The position numbers were made by a program, and so were the translations under genes. Below are positions 34,747-42,705 of a stretch of 64,000 nt of DNA, in pieces (the stretch's first letter is position 1; every line of letters starts with the position of its first letter). Location of the stretch: positions 310,001 to 374,000 of the forward strand of contig NZ_PVZB01000005.1 of assembly GCF_003002025.1 (NCBI RefSeq), written 5' to 3'. Origin of the DNA: Paraburkholderia sp. BL25I1N1. Its GTDB lineage: Bacteria; Pseudomonadota; Gammaproteobacteria; Burkholderiales; Burkholderiaceae. A model generated the notes under the pieces. It worked only from the letters and a program-made list of their open reading frames with translations. It had not been told where the DNA came from and ran no database searches.

Positions 34747-35493
34747 CTAGCGTCCGCCGGACACGTCGAGCAGCGCGCCCGTCACATACGAGGCGGCATC
34801 GCTCAACAACCAGACGATGGTCTCGGCCACTTCATCAGCCGTGCCGGGACGGCCCAGCGGCGTGGTCGCGCCGAGCTGCGCGGCGCGCTCGGGTTTGCCG
34901 CCGCTCGCATGAATCTCGGTGTCGATCAGGCCGGGGCGCACGGCGTTCACGCGCACGCCGCGCGGGCCGAGTTCCTTGGCGAGGCCGAGCGTCATTGTGT
35001 CGACGGCGCCTTTCGAGCCGGCGTAGTCGACGTATTCGTTCGGTGAACCGAGACGCGAAGCCGCCGACGACACGTTGACGATCACGCCGCCCGCGCCGCC
35101 GCGGTCCGTCGACATTCGCCGTGCGGCTTCGCGCGCGCAGAGATACGCGCCGAGCACGTTGACGTCGAACATGCGTTTCAGGCGCGCGACGTCCATATCG
35201 GCGAGCTGGCTGGACGGCGCGACGATGCCGGCGTTGTTGACGAGCGCGTCGATCCGGCCGAACTTCTGCTCAAGCGCGTCGAACATTGCGAGCACGTCGG
35301 CCTCATTCGCGACGTCGCCCGCAATCGTCAACGCCTGACCGCCTGCGCGCTCGACTTCGGCGGCGGTGTCCTGCGCGGCAGCGAGATTGCGCGCGTAATT
35401 CACGCCGACGGACCAGCCGCGCGCACCCAGCAAACGCGCCGTCGCGCGGCCAATGCCGCGGCTGCCGCCGGTGATCAGAACGGCTTTCGTCAT
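34747..35493 (-). CDS. SDR-family oxidoreductase (glucose-1-dehydrogenase/FabG-like)
   Basis: This is a 248-residue classical short-chain dehydrogenase. AVLITGGSRGIGRATARLL binds NAD(P) (GGSRGIG), and DALVNNAGIVAPSSQL is the NNAG block. VIVNVSSAASRLGSP carries the catalytic Ser, and YVDYAGSKGAVDTM the YxxxK pair (Y-A-G-S-K). VNAVRPGLIDTEIHASGG and a C-terminus ending in LDVSGG are typical. All catalytic residues are present. The substrate is unknown. It sits upstream of nothing on its strand and follows the LOG gene by 24 bases, probably as part of the TetR-LOG-SDR group. Confidence 0.9.
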   Translation of the reverse strand: MTKAVLITGGSRGIGRATARLLGARGWSVGVNYARNLAAAQDTAAEVERAGGQALTIAGDVANEADVLAMFDALEQKFGRIDALVNNAGIVAPSSQLADMDVARLKRMFDVNVLGAYLCAREAARRMSTDRGGAGGVIVNVSSAASRLGSPNEYVDYAGSKGAVDTMTLGLAKELGPRGVRVNAVRPGLIDTEIHASGGKPERAAQLGATTPLGRPGTADEVAETIVWLLSDAASYVTGALLDVSGGR

Positions 35494-35517
35494 CGCAACC
35501 TCGACGTTAAGGGAAAG

Positions 35518-36102
35518 TCAGACCGCGTCGCGCTTGATCGCCCACTTGTCGGCGACGGGCGGCTGATAGCGTTGCAGCTTGCCGATCAAGGCGACAGGAT
35601 CGGCGTCGATCTGCAGAATGTCGAAATAGGTCTGGCGCATGAAGCCTTCGTCGACCGTGTGCTGAAGCATGTTGATCAACGGATCGTAGAAGCCGTCGAT
35701 ATTCAGCACTGCCACCGCTTTCTGGTGATAGCCGAGTTGCGCCCACGTGTAGACCTCGAACAGCTCTTCGAGCGTGCCCGCGCCGCCTGGCATCGCGACG
35801 AACGCATCGGACAGGTCGGCCATCATCTTCTTGCGATGATGCATGTCGGGCACCACATGCAATTCGGTCAGGCCGTTATGGCCGACTTCCTTGTTGACCA
35901 GCAGCTCGGGAATCACGCCGATCGCGCGGCCGCCTTCGGCCATCACCGTGTCGGCTATCACGCCCATCAGGCCGACCTTGCCGCCGCCGTACACCAGTGC
36001 AAGATCGGCTTGCACCAGCGCGCGGCCGAAGGCGCGCGCCGCTTCCGCATACAAGGGTTTGGCTCCGTTGGAAGAGCCGCAATACACGCACACCGACTTC
36101 AT
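35518..36102 (-). CDS. LOG-family protein (TIGR00730, nucleoside monophosphate phosphoribohydrolase type)
   Basis: This protein has 194 residues from ATG 36102. SVCVYCGSSNGAKPLYAEAA starts the Rossmann-like fold. LVYGGGKVGLMGVIADTVM, HHRKKMMADLSDAFVAMPGG and the catalytic PGGAGTLEELFEVYTWAQLG follow, the last being the PGGxGTxxE motif of LOG proteins. These hydrolyse cytokinin riboside 5'-monophosphates or related nucleotides to release the base. A longer frame upstream of 36102 is only a shadow of the TetR gene. It begins two bases after the TetR stop, so the two are cotranscribed. Confidence 0.92.
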   Translation of the reverse strand: MKSVCVYCGSSNGAKPLYAEAARAFGRALVQADLALVYGGGKVGLMGVIADTVMAEGGRAIGVIPELLVNKEVGHNGLTELHVVPDMHHRKKMMADLSDAFVAMPGGAGTLEELFEVYTWAQLGYHQKAVAVLNIDGFYDPLINMLQHTVDEGFMRQTYFDILQIDADPVALIGKLQRYQPPVADKWAIKRDAV

Positions 36103-36104
36103 GC

Positions 36105-36830
36105 TCAAACGTCCTTCGGTTCGTTGCGGGGCGCGGCGCCTTCCTTGGGCGGCAGGTAGTCGTAAAACTCGCGCTTGGGCAGCTTGCCCGACACGAGGTC
36201 GTCGAAAATCTGCCGCGAGCGGCCGCGCAGATAAGGCGCCATCAGCGACACGATCTGCACGCTCACCTGATGCAGTTCCGCGCGAATCGCTTCCTGCTCG
36301 TTGTATTTGCGCGGATTCATCACGAACTGATACGAGAGCCAGTACATGCCGATCACGCCGACGTTGGTGGCGATCACATGAAGCTCTTCCGGCGTGACGA
36401 CCATTTCGCCGTCGGCCACGAGCTGCTCGCAGAACTGGCTCGCAAAACGCACCTTGTGGCTGATGATCTGCTTGAAGTGCGTTTCGAGCGTGCGATTGCG
36501 CGCCAGCAGATCGTTCAGATCGCGATACAGGAAACGATAGCGCCACGTGAAATCGACCATGTACTGCAGATATGACCACATTTCGTCGATGGTCGCGCGG
36601 TGGTCTTCGGGGAAACGCAGACGCTTTTCGATCTCCTGCTCGAACTGGCTGAAGATGCTGTTGATGATGTCGTCTTTGTTGCGGAAGTGGTAGTACAGGT
36701 TGCCTGGACTGATTTCCATTTCCTCGGCGATCGTCGTCGTCGTGACGTTCGGCTCGCCGATTTCGTTGAACAGTTTCAGCGACAGTTCGAGAATCCGTTC
36801 GCGCGTGCGGCGGGGAGGTTTGGCTTCCAT
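36105..36830 (-). CDS. TetR/AcrR-family transcriptional regulator
   Basis: This is a 241-residue protein. Residues 8-55 (RTRERILELSLKLFNEIG, TTTTIAEEMEISPGNLYYHF, NKDDIINSIF) form a clear TetR helix-turn-helix. The ligand-binding part (60-220) is helical with many aromatic residues (YMVDFTWRYRFLYRDLNDLL), resembling regulators associated with lipid or PHA-related genes in Burkholderiaceae. It precedes the LOG gene by two bases. Its ligand and targets are unknown. The 200 bases upstream (36831-37032) should carry its promoter; no clear operator is seen. Confidence 0.92.
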   Translation of the reverse strand: MEAKPPRRTRERILELSLKLFNEIGEPNVTTTTIAEEMEISPGNLYYHFRNKDDIINSIFSQFEQEIEKRLRFPEDHRATIDEMWSYLQYMVDFTWRYRFLYRDLNDLLARNRTLETHFKQIISHKVRFASQFCEQLVADGEMVVTPEELHVIATNVGVIGMYWLSYQFVMNPRKYNEQEAIRAELHQVSVQIVSLMAPYLRGRSRQIFDDLVSGKLPKREFYDYLPPKEGAAPRNEPKDV

Positions 36831-37032
36831 GTCGTCCGGCCCTGGTTACGCCGGGGGGCACACGGCGGCGTGCCGCTCTTCGCGTGATCCGCCCGGACGC
36901 GGTTGGTGTATCGGACGATTATAAACCGAGCGTTCTAATCTCAAACGGATAGTCAGGGTTTTCATTCCCGCGACCATTTCGCGCGTCGCTCGAACCCGCT
37001 TCCACGGCGCTAAAACAGCGTGTGGCGCGGCT

Positions 37033-37701
37033 TCACAGCCAGGCCTGAACCCAATGCACGACGAGCGGCCCGACGATCAATAGCCACGTCATCAGGCACA
37101 TGCCCAGTGCGACCATCACGGCCGCGCTGCCGAGATCCTTCGCGCGGCGCGAAAGTTCGTGGCGTTCGAGCGAAATCCGGTCGATGGCCGCTTCCACGCT
37201 CGAATTCAGCAACTCGACGATCAACACGAGCAGCACGGAGCCGAGCAGCAACACGCGCGACACCGGCTCGACCGGCACCAGCACGCCGCAGGGAATCAGG
37301 ATCGCCGCGAGCGTGAGTTCCTGACGGAACGCGCTTTCCTCGCGAATCGCGACGCGAAAGCCGGCGAGCGAATTTTTCATCGCGTGCCAGGCGCGGGTGA
37401 GGCCGCGATTGCCTTTGTAGGGATTGAAAGGCAGCGGCGCGAGCGGATCGTCGGGACTGAGCGGTTCGTTCTGCGTGTCGTGTTGTGTGCCGTTCTGTTG
37501 CGTGCCGTTCGCGATGCTCGCGCCGTTCGAACCATGCGCGTGATCTGCATGATTCGGCGTGCCTGGTTCGCTCACGTCGTCGAACGGTTCGATGCTTGCA
37601 GTATGGTTGTCGTTGTTGGCATCGACGGCACGCAGCGCGCCGTTCGACGCGCGCCCCACGGTGGATGGTCTGGTTTGCATGGACGGCTCGGCACGCCGCA
37701 T
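37033..37701 (-). CDS. dgkA: Diacylglycerol kinase DgkA with long N-terminal extension
   Basis: This protein has 222 residues from ATG 37701, overlapping the glycosyltransferase stop as TGATG. The C-terminal 130 residues are a complete DgkA: AWHAMKNSLAGFRVAIREES, FRQELTLAAILIPCG, then LIVELLNSSVEAAIDRISLE and ELSRRAKDLGSAAVMVAL, with three membrane helices. It phosphorylates diacylglycerol to phosphatidic acid at the inner membrane. The first 92 residues are a polar low-complexity region rich in Asn, His, Gln and Pro that ordinary DgkA lacks. A start at 37680 is possible. Last gene of the plcP-agt-dgkA group, where it could recycle the DAG set free by PlcP. Confidence 0.9.
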   Translation of the reverse strand: MRRAEPSMQTRPSTVGRASNGALRAVDANNDNHTASIEPFDDVSEPGTPNHADHAHGSNGASIANGTQQNGTQHDTQNEPLSPDDPLAPLPFNPYKGNRGLTRAWHAMKNSLAGFRVAIREESAFRQELTLAAILIPCGVLVPVEPVSRVLLLGSVLLVLIVELLNSSVEAAIDRISLERHELSRRAKDLGSAAVMVALGMCLMTWLLIVGPLVVHWVQAWL

Positions 37702-38732
37702 CACGCGGCGGCGCTTTCCTCGCGATACGAGGCGCGCGGCAGCGGCTTCAGATGCGCGGCGAATTGCTCGGAGGCCGCCGCCCACGAGAAGCGTTCGGCC
37801 CACGCGCGCGCATGGTTGCGATCGATCTTCAAGGCTTCGAGGCAGGCTTCGCGCAGGTCTTCATGCATTGCGCCCGCGCCGCCGTCGCCGAGTACATCGA
37901 TCGGACCGGTGACGGGATATGCCGCGACCGGCGTGCCGCAGGCGAGCGCTTCGAGCAGCACGAGCCCGAATGTGTCGGTGCGGCTCGGGAACACGAAGAC
38001 GTCCGCCGCCGCATAGACCTTCGCCAACTCGGCCTGGGTCAGCACGCCCAGATAATTCACTTGCGGATAGCGCGACTTCAGTTCGGCGAGTGCCGGACCT
38101 TCACCGGCAACCCACTTCGAACCGGGCAGATCGAGCTTCAGAAACGCCTCGACGTTTTTCTCGACGGCCACGCGTCCCACGTACAGGAAGATCGGCCGCG
38201 CGCTGTTGAGCACCTTCGAGTCCATCTGGTGAAAGATGTCCAGGTCGACGCCGCGCGTCCACAGCACGACGTTGGTGAAACCGAATTTTTCGAGGTCGCT
38301 CTTGACGACCGGCGTGGGCGCCATCACGGCCAGTGACGGCTTGTGAAACCAGTGCAGGAACTTGTAGGTCGCGGCGAGCGGAATGCCGAAGCGCGCCTGC
38401 ACATACTCCGGAAAACGTGTGTGATACGCGGTGGTGAACGGCAGCTTGTGCTGGATTGCGTAGGCGCGCGCGGCCATGCCGAGCGGACCTTCGGTGGCGA
38501 TGTGCAACGCGTCGGGCGAGAAGGCGTCGATACGCTCGCGCAGTTTGCGGCGCGGCAGCAGCGAGAGGCGGATCTCCGGATACGTCGGGCAAGGGATCGT
38601 CTTGAATTCGAGCGGCGTCAGCAGATCGACGTGATGGCCGAGCGCGCTGAGTTCGCGCGTCGTGTTTTTCAGCGTGCGCACGACGCCATTGACCTGCGGT
38701 TCCCATGCGTCGGTGACGATCATGATCTTCAT
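37701..38732 (-). CDS. GT4 glycosyltransferase (Agt-like, putative diacylglycerol glycosyltransferase)
   Basis: This 343-residue GT-B enzyme starts MIVTDAWEPQVNGVVRTL, has TAYHTRFPEYVQARFG and a C-terminal half with FLYVGRVAVEKNVEAFL and the donor-site block SRTDTFGLVLLEALACGTPV (E-x7-E). The family includes GDP-mannose- and UDP-sugar-dependent enzymes. Its place directly after a PlcP-like metallophosphoesterase is that of Agt, which glycosylates diacylglycerol during phosphate starvation. The donor sugar cannot be told from sequence. It starts 36 bases after the plcP-like stop and is coupled to dgkA. Confidence 0.85.
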   Translation of the reverse strand: MKIMIVTDAWEPQVNGVVRTLKNTTRELSALGHHVDLLTPLEFKTIPCPTYPEIRLSLLPRRKLRERIDAFSPDALHIATEGPLGMAARAYAIQHKLPFTTAYHTRFPEYVQARFGIPLAATYKFLHWFHKPSLAVMAPTPVVKSDLEKFGFTNVVLWTRGVDLDIFHQMDSKVLNSARPIFLYVGRVAVEKNVEAFLKLDLPGSKWVAGEGPALAELKSRYPQVNYLGVLTQAELAKVYAAADVFVFPSRTDTFGLVLLEALACGTPVAAYPVTGPIDVLGDGGAGAMHEDLREACLEALKIDRNHARAWAERFSWAAASEQFAAHLKPLPRASYREESAAA

Positions 38733-38768
38733 CGGTTTCGGCCCAATAGAGAAGTTAACAAGCAGGGA

Positions 38769-39710
38769 CTACGCGGTTGCCCTGGCCTTTTGCACGCCCA
38801 CTTCCGGGGAGCGCATCACGGTCCAGTAGATCACCTTGAGTTCGCCCTCGTACGTCTCGACGAGGGCCGACAGACTTTCGACCCAGTCGCCGTCGTTGCA
38901 ATACAGGACGCCGTCGATATCGCGTATCTCGGCTTTATGAATATGCCCGCAGACCACGCCGTCGCAGCCGCGGCGGCGCGCTTCGTCGGTCATCACGCGT
39001 TCGAACGAGGAGATGAAATTCACCGCGTTCTTCACCTGATGTTTCAGGTACTGCGACAGCGACCAGTACGGAAACCCGAGCCGGCTGCGGATCCGGTTGA
39101 ACCAGCGGTTGAGGATCAGGATCATGGTGTAGAGCGTGTCGCCGAGATAGGCGAGCCACTTGGCGTGCTGGATCACGCCGTCGAACAGATCGCCATGCAC
39201 GATCCACAGACGCTTGCCGGCGAGCGTGGTGTGAAACGCCTCGCCGCGCACGTGGATGTCGCCGAACGCGAGGTCGCAGAACTGGCGCGCGGCTTCGTCG
39301 TGGTTGCCGGGCACGTAGATCACTTGCGTGCCTTTGCGCGCCTTGCGCAGCACCTTCTGCACGACGTCGTTGTGAGCCTGCGGCCAGTACCAGCCTTTCT
39401 TCAACTGCCAGCCGTCGATGATGTCGCCGACGAGATACAGATACTCCGACTCGTTGTGACGCAGGAAGTCGAGCAGATAGGGCGCCTGGCAGCCGCTCGA
39501 GCCGAGATGGATGTCGGACAGCCAGATGGTGCGGTAGCGATGCGGCTCGGCGTGATCGTCGTCGTGCTGGCCGGTGTGGGCGTCGAGCGGCAGTGGCGCC
39601 ACGGGCAACGGCAAGCCGTGACTAGGGTTGGGTTCCGGGCGGAACGCGACGGGGTCGACGCTCGGGCCGGTCTGGCGGAACAGGGAAGTCGCGGACGTTT
39701 TGGGGTCCAT
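38769..39710 (-). CDS. plcP: PlcP-like metallophosphoesterase (UDP-2,3-diacylglucosamine hydrolase family)
   Basis: This 313-residue protein has a variable N-terminal stretch of about 65 residues. Metal ligands lie in WLSDIHLGSSGCQAPYLLDF, YLVGDIIDGWQLKKGWYWPQ, YVPGNHDEAARQF, LWIVHGDLFDGVI and VCGHIHKAEIRDIDG. The blocks GWYWPQAHNDVVQKVLRKAR and WFNRIRSRLGFPYWSLSQY are characteristic of PlcP, the phospholipase-C-type enzyme that cleaves phospholipid headgroups under phosphate limitation, rather than of the shorter LpxH. The following glycosyltransferase and DgkA agree. A PHO-box-like site lies 45 bases upstream. An LpxH-like role in lipid A synthesis is the main alternative. Confidence 0.8.
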   Translation of the reverse strand: MDPKTSATSLFRQTGPSVDPVAFRPEPNPSHGLPLPVAPLPLDAHTGQHDDDHAEPHRYRTIWLSDIHLGSSGCQAPYLLDFLRHNESEYLYLVGDIIDGWQLKKGWYWPQAHNDVVQKVLRKARKGTQVIYVPGNHDEAARQFCDLAFGDIHVRGEAFHTTLAGKRLWIVHGDLFDGVIQHAKWLAYLGDTLYTMILILNRWFNRIRSRLGFPYWSLSQYLKHQVKNAVNFISSFERVMTDEARRRGCDGVVCGHIHKAEIRDIDGVLYCNDGDWVESLSALVETYEGELKVIYWTVMRSPEVGVQKARATA

Positions 39711-40043
39711 GGCTCACGCGTCGAGTTGCGGTGCCCGTATTGGGCCGGGTGTGCGTGACTGTGCCGTGACAGTCATGAGAAGTTCTTATTACTGCGGGGC
39801 GGGGAGGCGGGGAGCGGGAAGAGTGATGGCCGCGCTGGGCGTAGCTCGCGCGGCGTGGTGACTGGCTATGGGGTGATGATCGAAAGATCAGCACGACCGC
39901 GACCGGCTGGGCCCATGGTGTGGTGGCGGCCCGACAGCAAGCGAATTAGCCGGCCCGTCGGCACGGCCGCGAACGGCATGATGTGCCCGGCATGACGGCG
40001 GCCGGACAGACAGGCGACATCCCGACCGGCAACCCGGCGCGGT
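39711..40043. other. Intergenic region upstream of the plcP-like operon
   Basis: 333 bases with no supported gene. It holds the PHO-box-like repeat at 39755-39772. The remainder (39780-40043) is GC-rich with short frames of shadow composition and no terminator-like hairpin that I can support for the RDD gene upstream. Confidence 0.4.
39755..39772 (-). promoter_or_regulatory. Candidate PHO box upstream of plcP-agt-dgkA
   Basis: On the minus strand the site reads CTGTCAC GGCA CAGTCAC. This is two direct 7-base repeats separated by four, the spacing of the PhoB box (CTGTCAT-N4-CTGTCAT), with 11 of 14 repeat positions matching. It lies 45 bases before the plcP-like ATG on the coding strand. No clear -10 follows at the expected distance. 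Confidence 0.55.
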
Positions 40044-40586
40044 TCAGCGCGAGACGCTGACGACCCGCGTGCCGGCGAGGCGGTCGTGCAGGAATTGGCG
40101 CTGCGGATCGAAACGGCCGGTGGCCGCCCACAGCAGGAACCAGATGCCGGCGATCATCAGCGTCTGCGGCAGCTTGAGTCCGAGCAGCGGATGCAGCGCC
40201 AGCGGCGGCAAAAACCACAGCCACGCAAGCGCGTAGCGGGCAATGGCGCGGCCGGTGGAGAGCGGCGCGCCATCGGCGGCGACCACGCGCAGACGCCAGG
40301 TTTTCATGGGTAAGGTCTGGCCGCTATGAGTCCAGAACCAGACGAAGTACAGGCCGAGCACGAGGCCGATCCACGCCGCCAGCAGGTTGTGATGGGTCAG
40401 GCCGTTGCGCTGCTGCGTCAGCGTGCTGAACAGATAGCCGGCGACGAACACTACGCCGAACAGGATCAGCGCTTCGTAGAGCAGCGCCGCCAGGCGTCGG
40501 CGGACGGTAGGTGCGTTGCCGTTGCTGCTGTCAGCGGCGATGGTTTGGCCCGCGAACGGTTCGGACACGGCGGCGCCTGGGCTCAC
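40044..40586 (-). CDS. RDD-family membrane protein
   Basis: This 180-residue protein has the RDD-domain layout. RRRLAALLYEALILFGVVF carries the Arg of the first motif, then LYFVWFWTHSGQTLPMKTWR and a C-terminus with FLHDRLAGTRVV carrying the final Asp. Three to four membrane helices are present. RDD proteins are poorly characterised; some act in ion or proton exchange. It overlaps the DUF3106 gene by four bases and ends the sigma-factor operon. Confidence 0.88.
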   Translation of the reverse strand: MSPGAAVSEPFAGQTIAADSSNGNAPTVRRRLAALLYEALILFGVVFVAGYLFSTLTQQRNGLTHHNLLAAWIGLVLGLYFVWFWTHSGQTLPMKTWRLRVVAADGAPLSTGRAIARYALAWLWFLPPLALHPLLGLKLPQTLMIAGIWFLLWAATGRFDPQRQFLHDRLAGTRVVSVSR

Positions 40587-41338
40587 GAGCCGTTGAAAAT
40601 CGACGGCGCTTCGGCTGGCGAAACCGGCAGCGGCGTAGCAGGCACGAAGCTGCCGGCGGCGGGAATCGGCGGCACGGCGACGGGGCTCGGCAGCGAAGCC
40701 GCGGCGGCGCTGGCCGCTGTCACGTGGCTGGCGCCGTGCTCACGCGCGTTGACGAGCCGATCGATCCCCTTAATTTCAGTGCGGCCCGAGGGCGGCGCGC
40801 TGACCACGCTGGGGCGCCGCTTGCGCTCGCTGGCGGCAAGGCGTTCTTTCTGCTCTTCCGGTAACTGCTGATAGGCTTTCCACGCGTTCTGACGGGTTTC
40901 GCGCGGCAATTCCTTCGATACCTGATAGTTTTCACGCGCGACGCGCCGCTGGTCGGGCGTCATGCGGGTCCATTCAGTCATGCGGTCGTGCAGGCGTTTT
41001 TGCGCATCGGCCGACATCTTCGGGTAACGCGACGCGATCTTAATCCATTTTCGCTTGCGTTCTTCGCTGAAGGAATCCCATTGGGCCTCGAACGGCGCCA
41101 GCGCCATATGCTCGGCCGAAGTCAGCCGCGACCACGCCATCGGGCTATTGCTGCCGGGCAGGCTGGGCAATTCGACGGCGAGCGTGGGCGCGGGCGCCTT
41201 GGCGGTGACGTTGCCGCCCGCAACAGGCGCGCTAACAGGAGACGGGCTCGGATAAAAGCGCGGATAAGTCGCAGCAAACGACACCAGGGCCGCGATCGTG
41301 CATCCGAAAACAACGGCCAGGCCGCGCTTGTAACTCAC
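40583..41338 (-). CDS. DUF3106 protein with N-terminal membrane anchor or signal
   Basis: This protein has 251 residues from GTG 41338, with GGGAG eight bases upstream. A longer frame to 41404 would overlap the preceding gene. A hydrophobic segment at residues 5-22 (LAVVFGCTIAALVSFAA) is a signal anchor. Residues 65-170 are the DUF3106 core: LAPFEAQWDSFSEERKRKW, YPKMSADAQKRLHDRM and LTPDQRR-type repeats also seen in extracytoplasmic proteins that surround ECF sigma genes. The C-terminal 70 residues are Ala/Pro-rich. Periplasmic location is likely and the role unknown. Confidence 0.8.
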   Translation of the reverse strand: MSYKRGLAVVFGCTIAALVSFAATYPRFYPSPSPVSAPVAGGNVTAKAPAPTLAVELPSLPGSNSPMAWSRLTSAEHMALAPFEAQWDSFSEERKRKWIKIASRYPKMSADAQKRLHDRMTEWTRMTPDQRRVARENYQVSKELPRETRQNAWKAYQQLPEEQKERLAASERKRRPSVVSAPPSGRTEIKGIDRLVNAREHGASHVTAASAAAASLPSPVAVPPIPAAGSFVPATPLPVSPAEAPSIFNGS

Positions 41339-41354
41339 CCGAAGAATCTCCCGC

Positions 41355-41783
41355 TCAGTGGGCGCGTGAAAGGTACGCGTTGAAACCGTGGTCGAGATAG
41401 GCATTGAGCGGCAGGTCGTCGCTTAGCATGGCGGCATCGATATCGGCGAGTTCGGCGGTGCGTTGCTGATCTTCCCAATAGGCAATGCCCACGAGGCTGA
41501 TGACCAGCGCGGCCAGCGGCCACGCAAGCGCGAAGCGGCGCAGCGGCGAACGGCGGCGCTGCGGCAGTTCGACCGGCGGCATGCCGGCTGCCATGCCCGC
41601 GCCGGCGAAGGCCGGCACGAACACCGGCGCGCTCACGGTTTCGGGCTTCTTGCGGGCGAGCGCGGCACGGCGCGCCGCGGCGAGCCGATCGGCGGTGGCG
41701 GACGGAATGCCGGCAGCGTTTTCGTCGAGCGCGCGGCGCACCTGGCGGGCGAACTCGAGTTCTTTAGTTTCTAGGGAGCTCAT
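41355..41783 (-). CDS. DUF3619 single-TM protein, possible anti-sigma factor
   Basis: This 142-residue protein has a cytoplasmic-looking N-terminal region of about 82 residues, beginning ELEFARQVRRALDENAAG with Ala/Arg-rich helices. One membrane helix (about 84-103) and a short external tail follow. Its ATG overlaps the sigma-factor stop by four bases (ATGA). The order sigma-then-single-TM protein with overlap is typical for ECF sigma and anti-sigma pairs, which suggests that role. DUF3619 itself has no assigned function, and no zinc-anti-sigma H-x3-C-x2-C motif is seen. Confidence 0.8.
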   Translation of the reverse strand: MSSLETKELEFARQVRRALDENAAGIPSATADRLAAARRAALARKKPETVSAPVFVPAFAGAGMAAGMPPVELPQRRRSPLRRFALAWPLAALVISLVGIAYWEDQQRTAELADIDAAMLSDDLPLNAYLDHGFNAYLSRAH

Positions 41784-42343
41784 AGCGTGATTCCTTTGGC
41801 CTTGAGCGCTTGCGCCAGCGTGTGGGTGGCCCGCGAGCAGTGCGTTTTCACACTGCCTTCGGAGCAGCCCATAGCGGCGGCAGTCTCGGCGACATCCATA
41901 TCTTCCCAATAACGCATGAGAAACGCCTCCCGTTGACGTGCCGGTAACTTTTGGATCTCGTCGTCGATTAACTGCAGGACCTGTTCGCGTTCGAGCCTCT
42001 GTTCGTTGCTCTCCGAGCCCGCCGAGCCCTGCTGGGCTTCGAAGGTTTCGAGCGGGTCGAAATCTTCGTCGTCGGCGTTGCCGAGCGACGAGAACAGACT
42101 CACCCAAGTATTGCGTACTTTGGCACGACGGAAATAGTCGTGCATCGCATTCTGCAGAATACGCTGAAACAGCAGCGGAAGTTCGGCCGCCGGACGGTCG
42201 CCGTATTTTTCGGCGAGCTTGATCATCGCGTCCTGCACGATATCCAGCGAGGCGTCGTCGTCCCGCACGGCGTAGACCGTCTGCTTGAATGCGCGCCTTT
42301 CGACGCCCGCCAGAAAATCGGCGAGTTCCTTGTCTGATGCCAT
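41780..42343 (-). CDS. RNA polymerase sigma factor, ECF subfamily
   Basis: This is a 187-residue sigma factor. Region 2 spans about residues 25-95 (DDDASLDIVQDAMIKLAEKY, LPLLFQRILQNAMHDYFRRA). Region 4 spans about 125-180 (LPARQREAFLMRYWEDMDVA, MGCSEGSVKTHCSRATHTL) with a helix-turn-helix. A longer acidic linker (NADDEDFDPLETFEAQQG) joins them. It lacks regions 1 and 3, as ECF factors do. It leads an operon of four overlapping or closely spaced genes with DUF3619, DUF3106 and RDD products, all membrane or envelope proteins. Confidence 0.92.
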   Translation of the reverse strand: MASDKELADFLAGVERRAFKQTVYAVRDDDASLDIVQDAMIKLAEKYGDRPAAELPLLFQRILQNAMHDYFRRAKVRNTWVSLFSSLGNADDEDFDPLETFEAQQGSAGSESNEQRLEREQVLQLIDDEIQKLPARQREAFLMRYWEDMDVAETAAAMGCSEGSVKTHCSRATHTLAQALKAKGITL

Positions 42344-42705
42344 CCGTTGGGGGTCGGCGCAGCGAGCGTGCGCGTAATCGGTCGAAAAATGTCGTAAAAC
42401 TCGCGGATGCTAACAAACTTTTGCGCTGCTGGGGCGAAACGTGATGCACCTTGCATGTCTACAACAAGATTTCGGTCGCTTCTGGTGAGCTAGCGCGATT
42501 TGACTGATGGCGGCACGGCAAGATTTGCTTGACCGCGCGGGCGTCTGCAGATATCGTCGCTGGTTCGCAACATAAGTGACTTGTCTCAATTGAGGTGTGG
42601 CCCAAGAAGCTCACCTGTCAACTGGACGCGCCGCTTGAACCCGAGCCACAAGCCCGGCAGAGAGCACCCGATCAAATTTTTGCCGAAATTTCGAAAGGTG
42701 AATTA
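42344..42705. other. Divergent intergenic region and ilv leader
   Basis: 362 bases between the sigma gene (minus) and ilvI (plus). It contains the promoter at 42529-42557 and a leader of about 140 bases before ilvI. I looked for a branched-chain-residue-rich leader peptide followed by alternative hairpins and see none. The in-frame extension of ilvI back to 42595 is not a plausible N-terminus. Confidence 0.45.
42529..42557 (+). promoter_or_regulatory. Candidate sigma-70 promoter of ilvIH
   Basis: TTGACC (42529-42534) and TATCGT (42552-42557) are spaced by exactly 17 bases. This would give a leader of about 140 bases before the ilvI start. Confidence 0.55.

Noticed and set aside
35518..36861. 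A 447-residue fusion-like frame ending in the LOG protein
   Set aside because: The part before 36102 is an out-of-frame reading of the TetR gene. ATG 36102 gives a normal LOG protein two bases after the TetR stop.
37033..37803. Longer dgkA start at 37803
   Set aside because: It would run about 100 bases into the glycosyltransferase gene, with a basic non-conserved sequence. The TGATG junction at 37701 is more natural.
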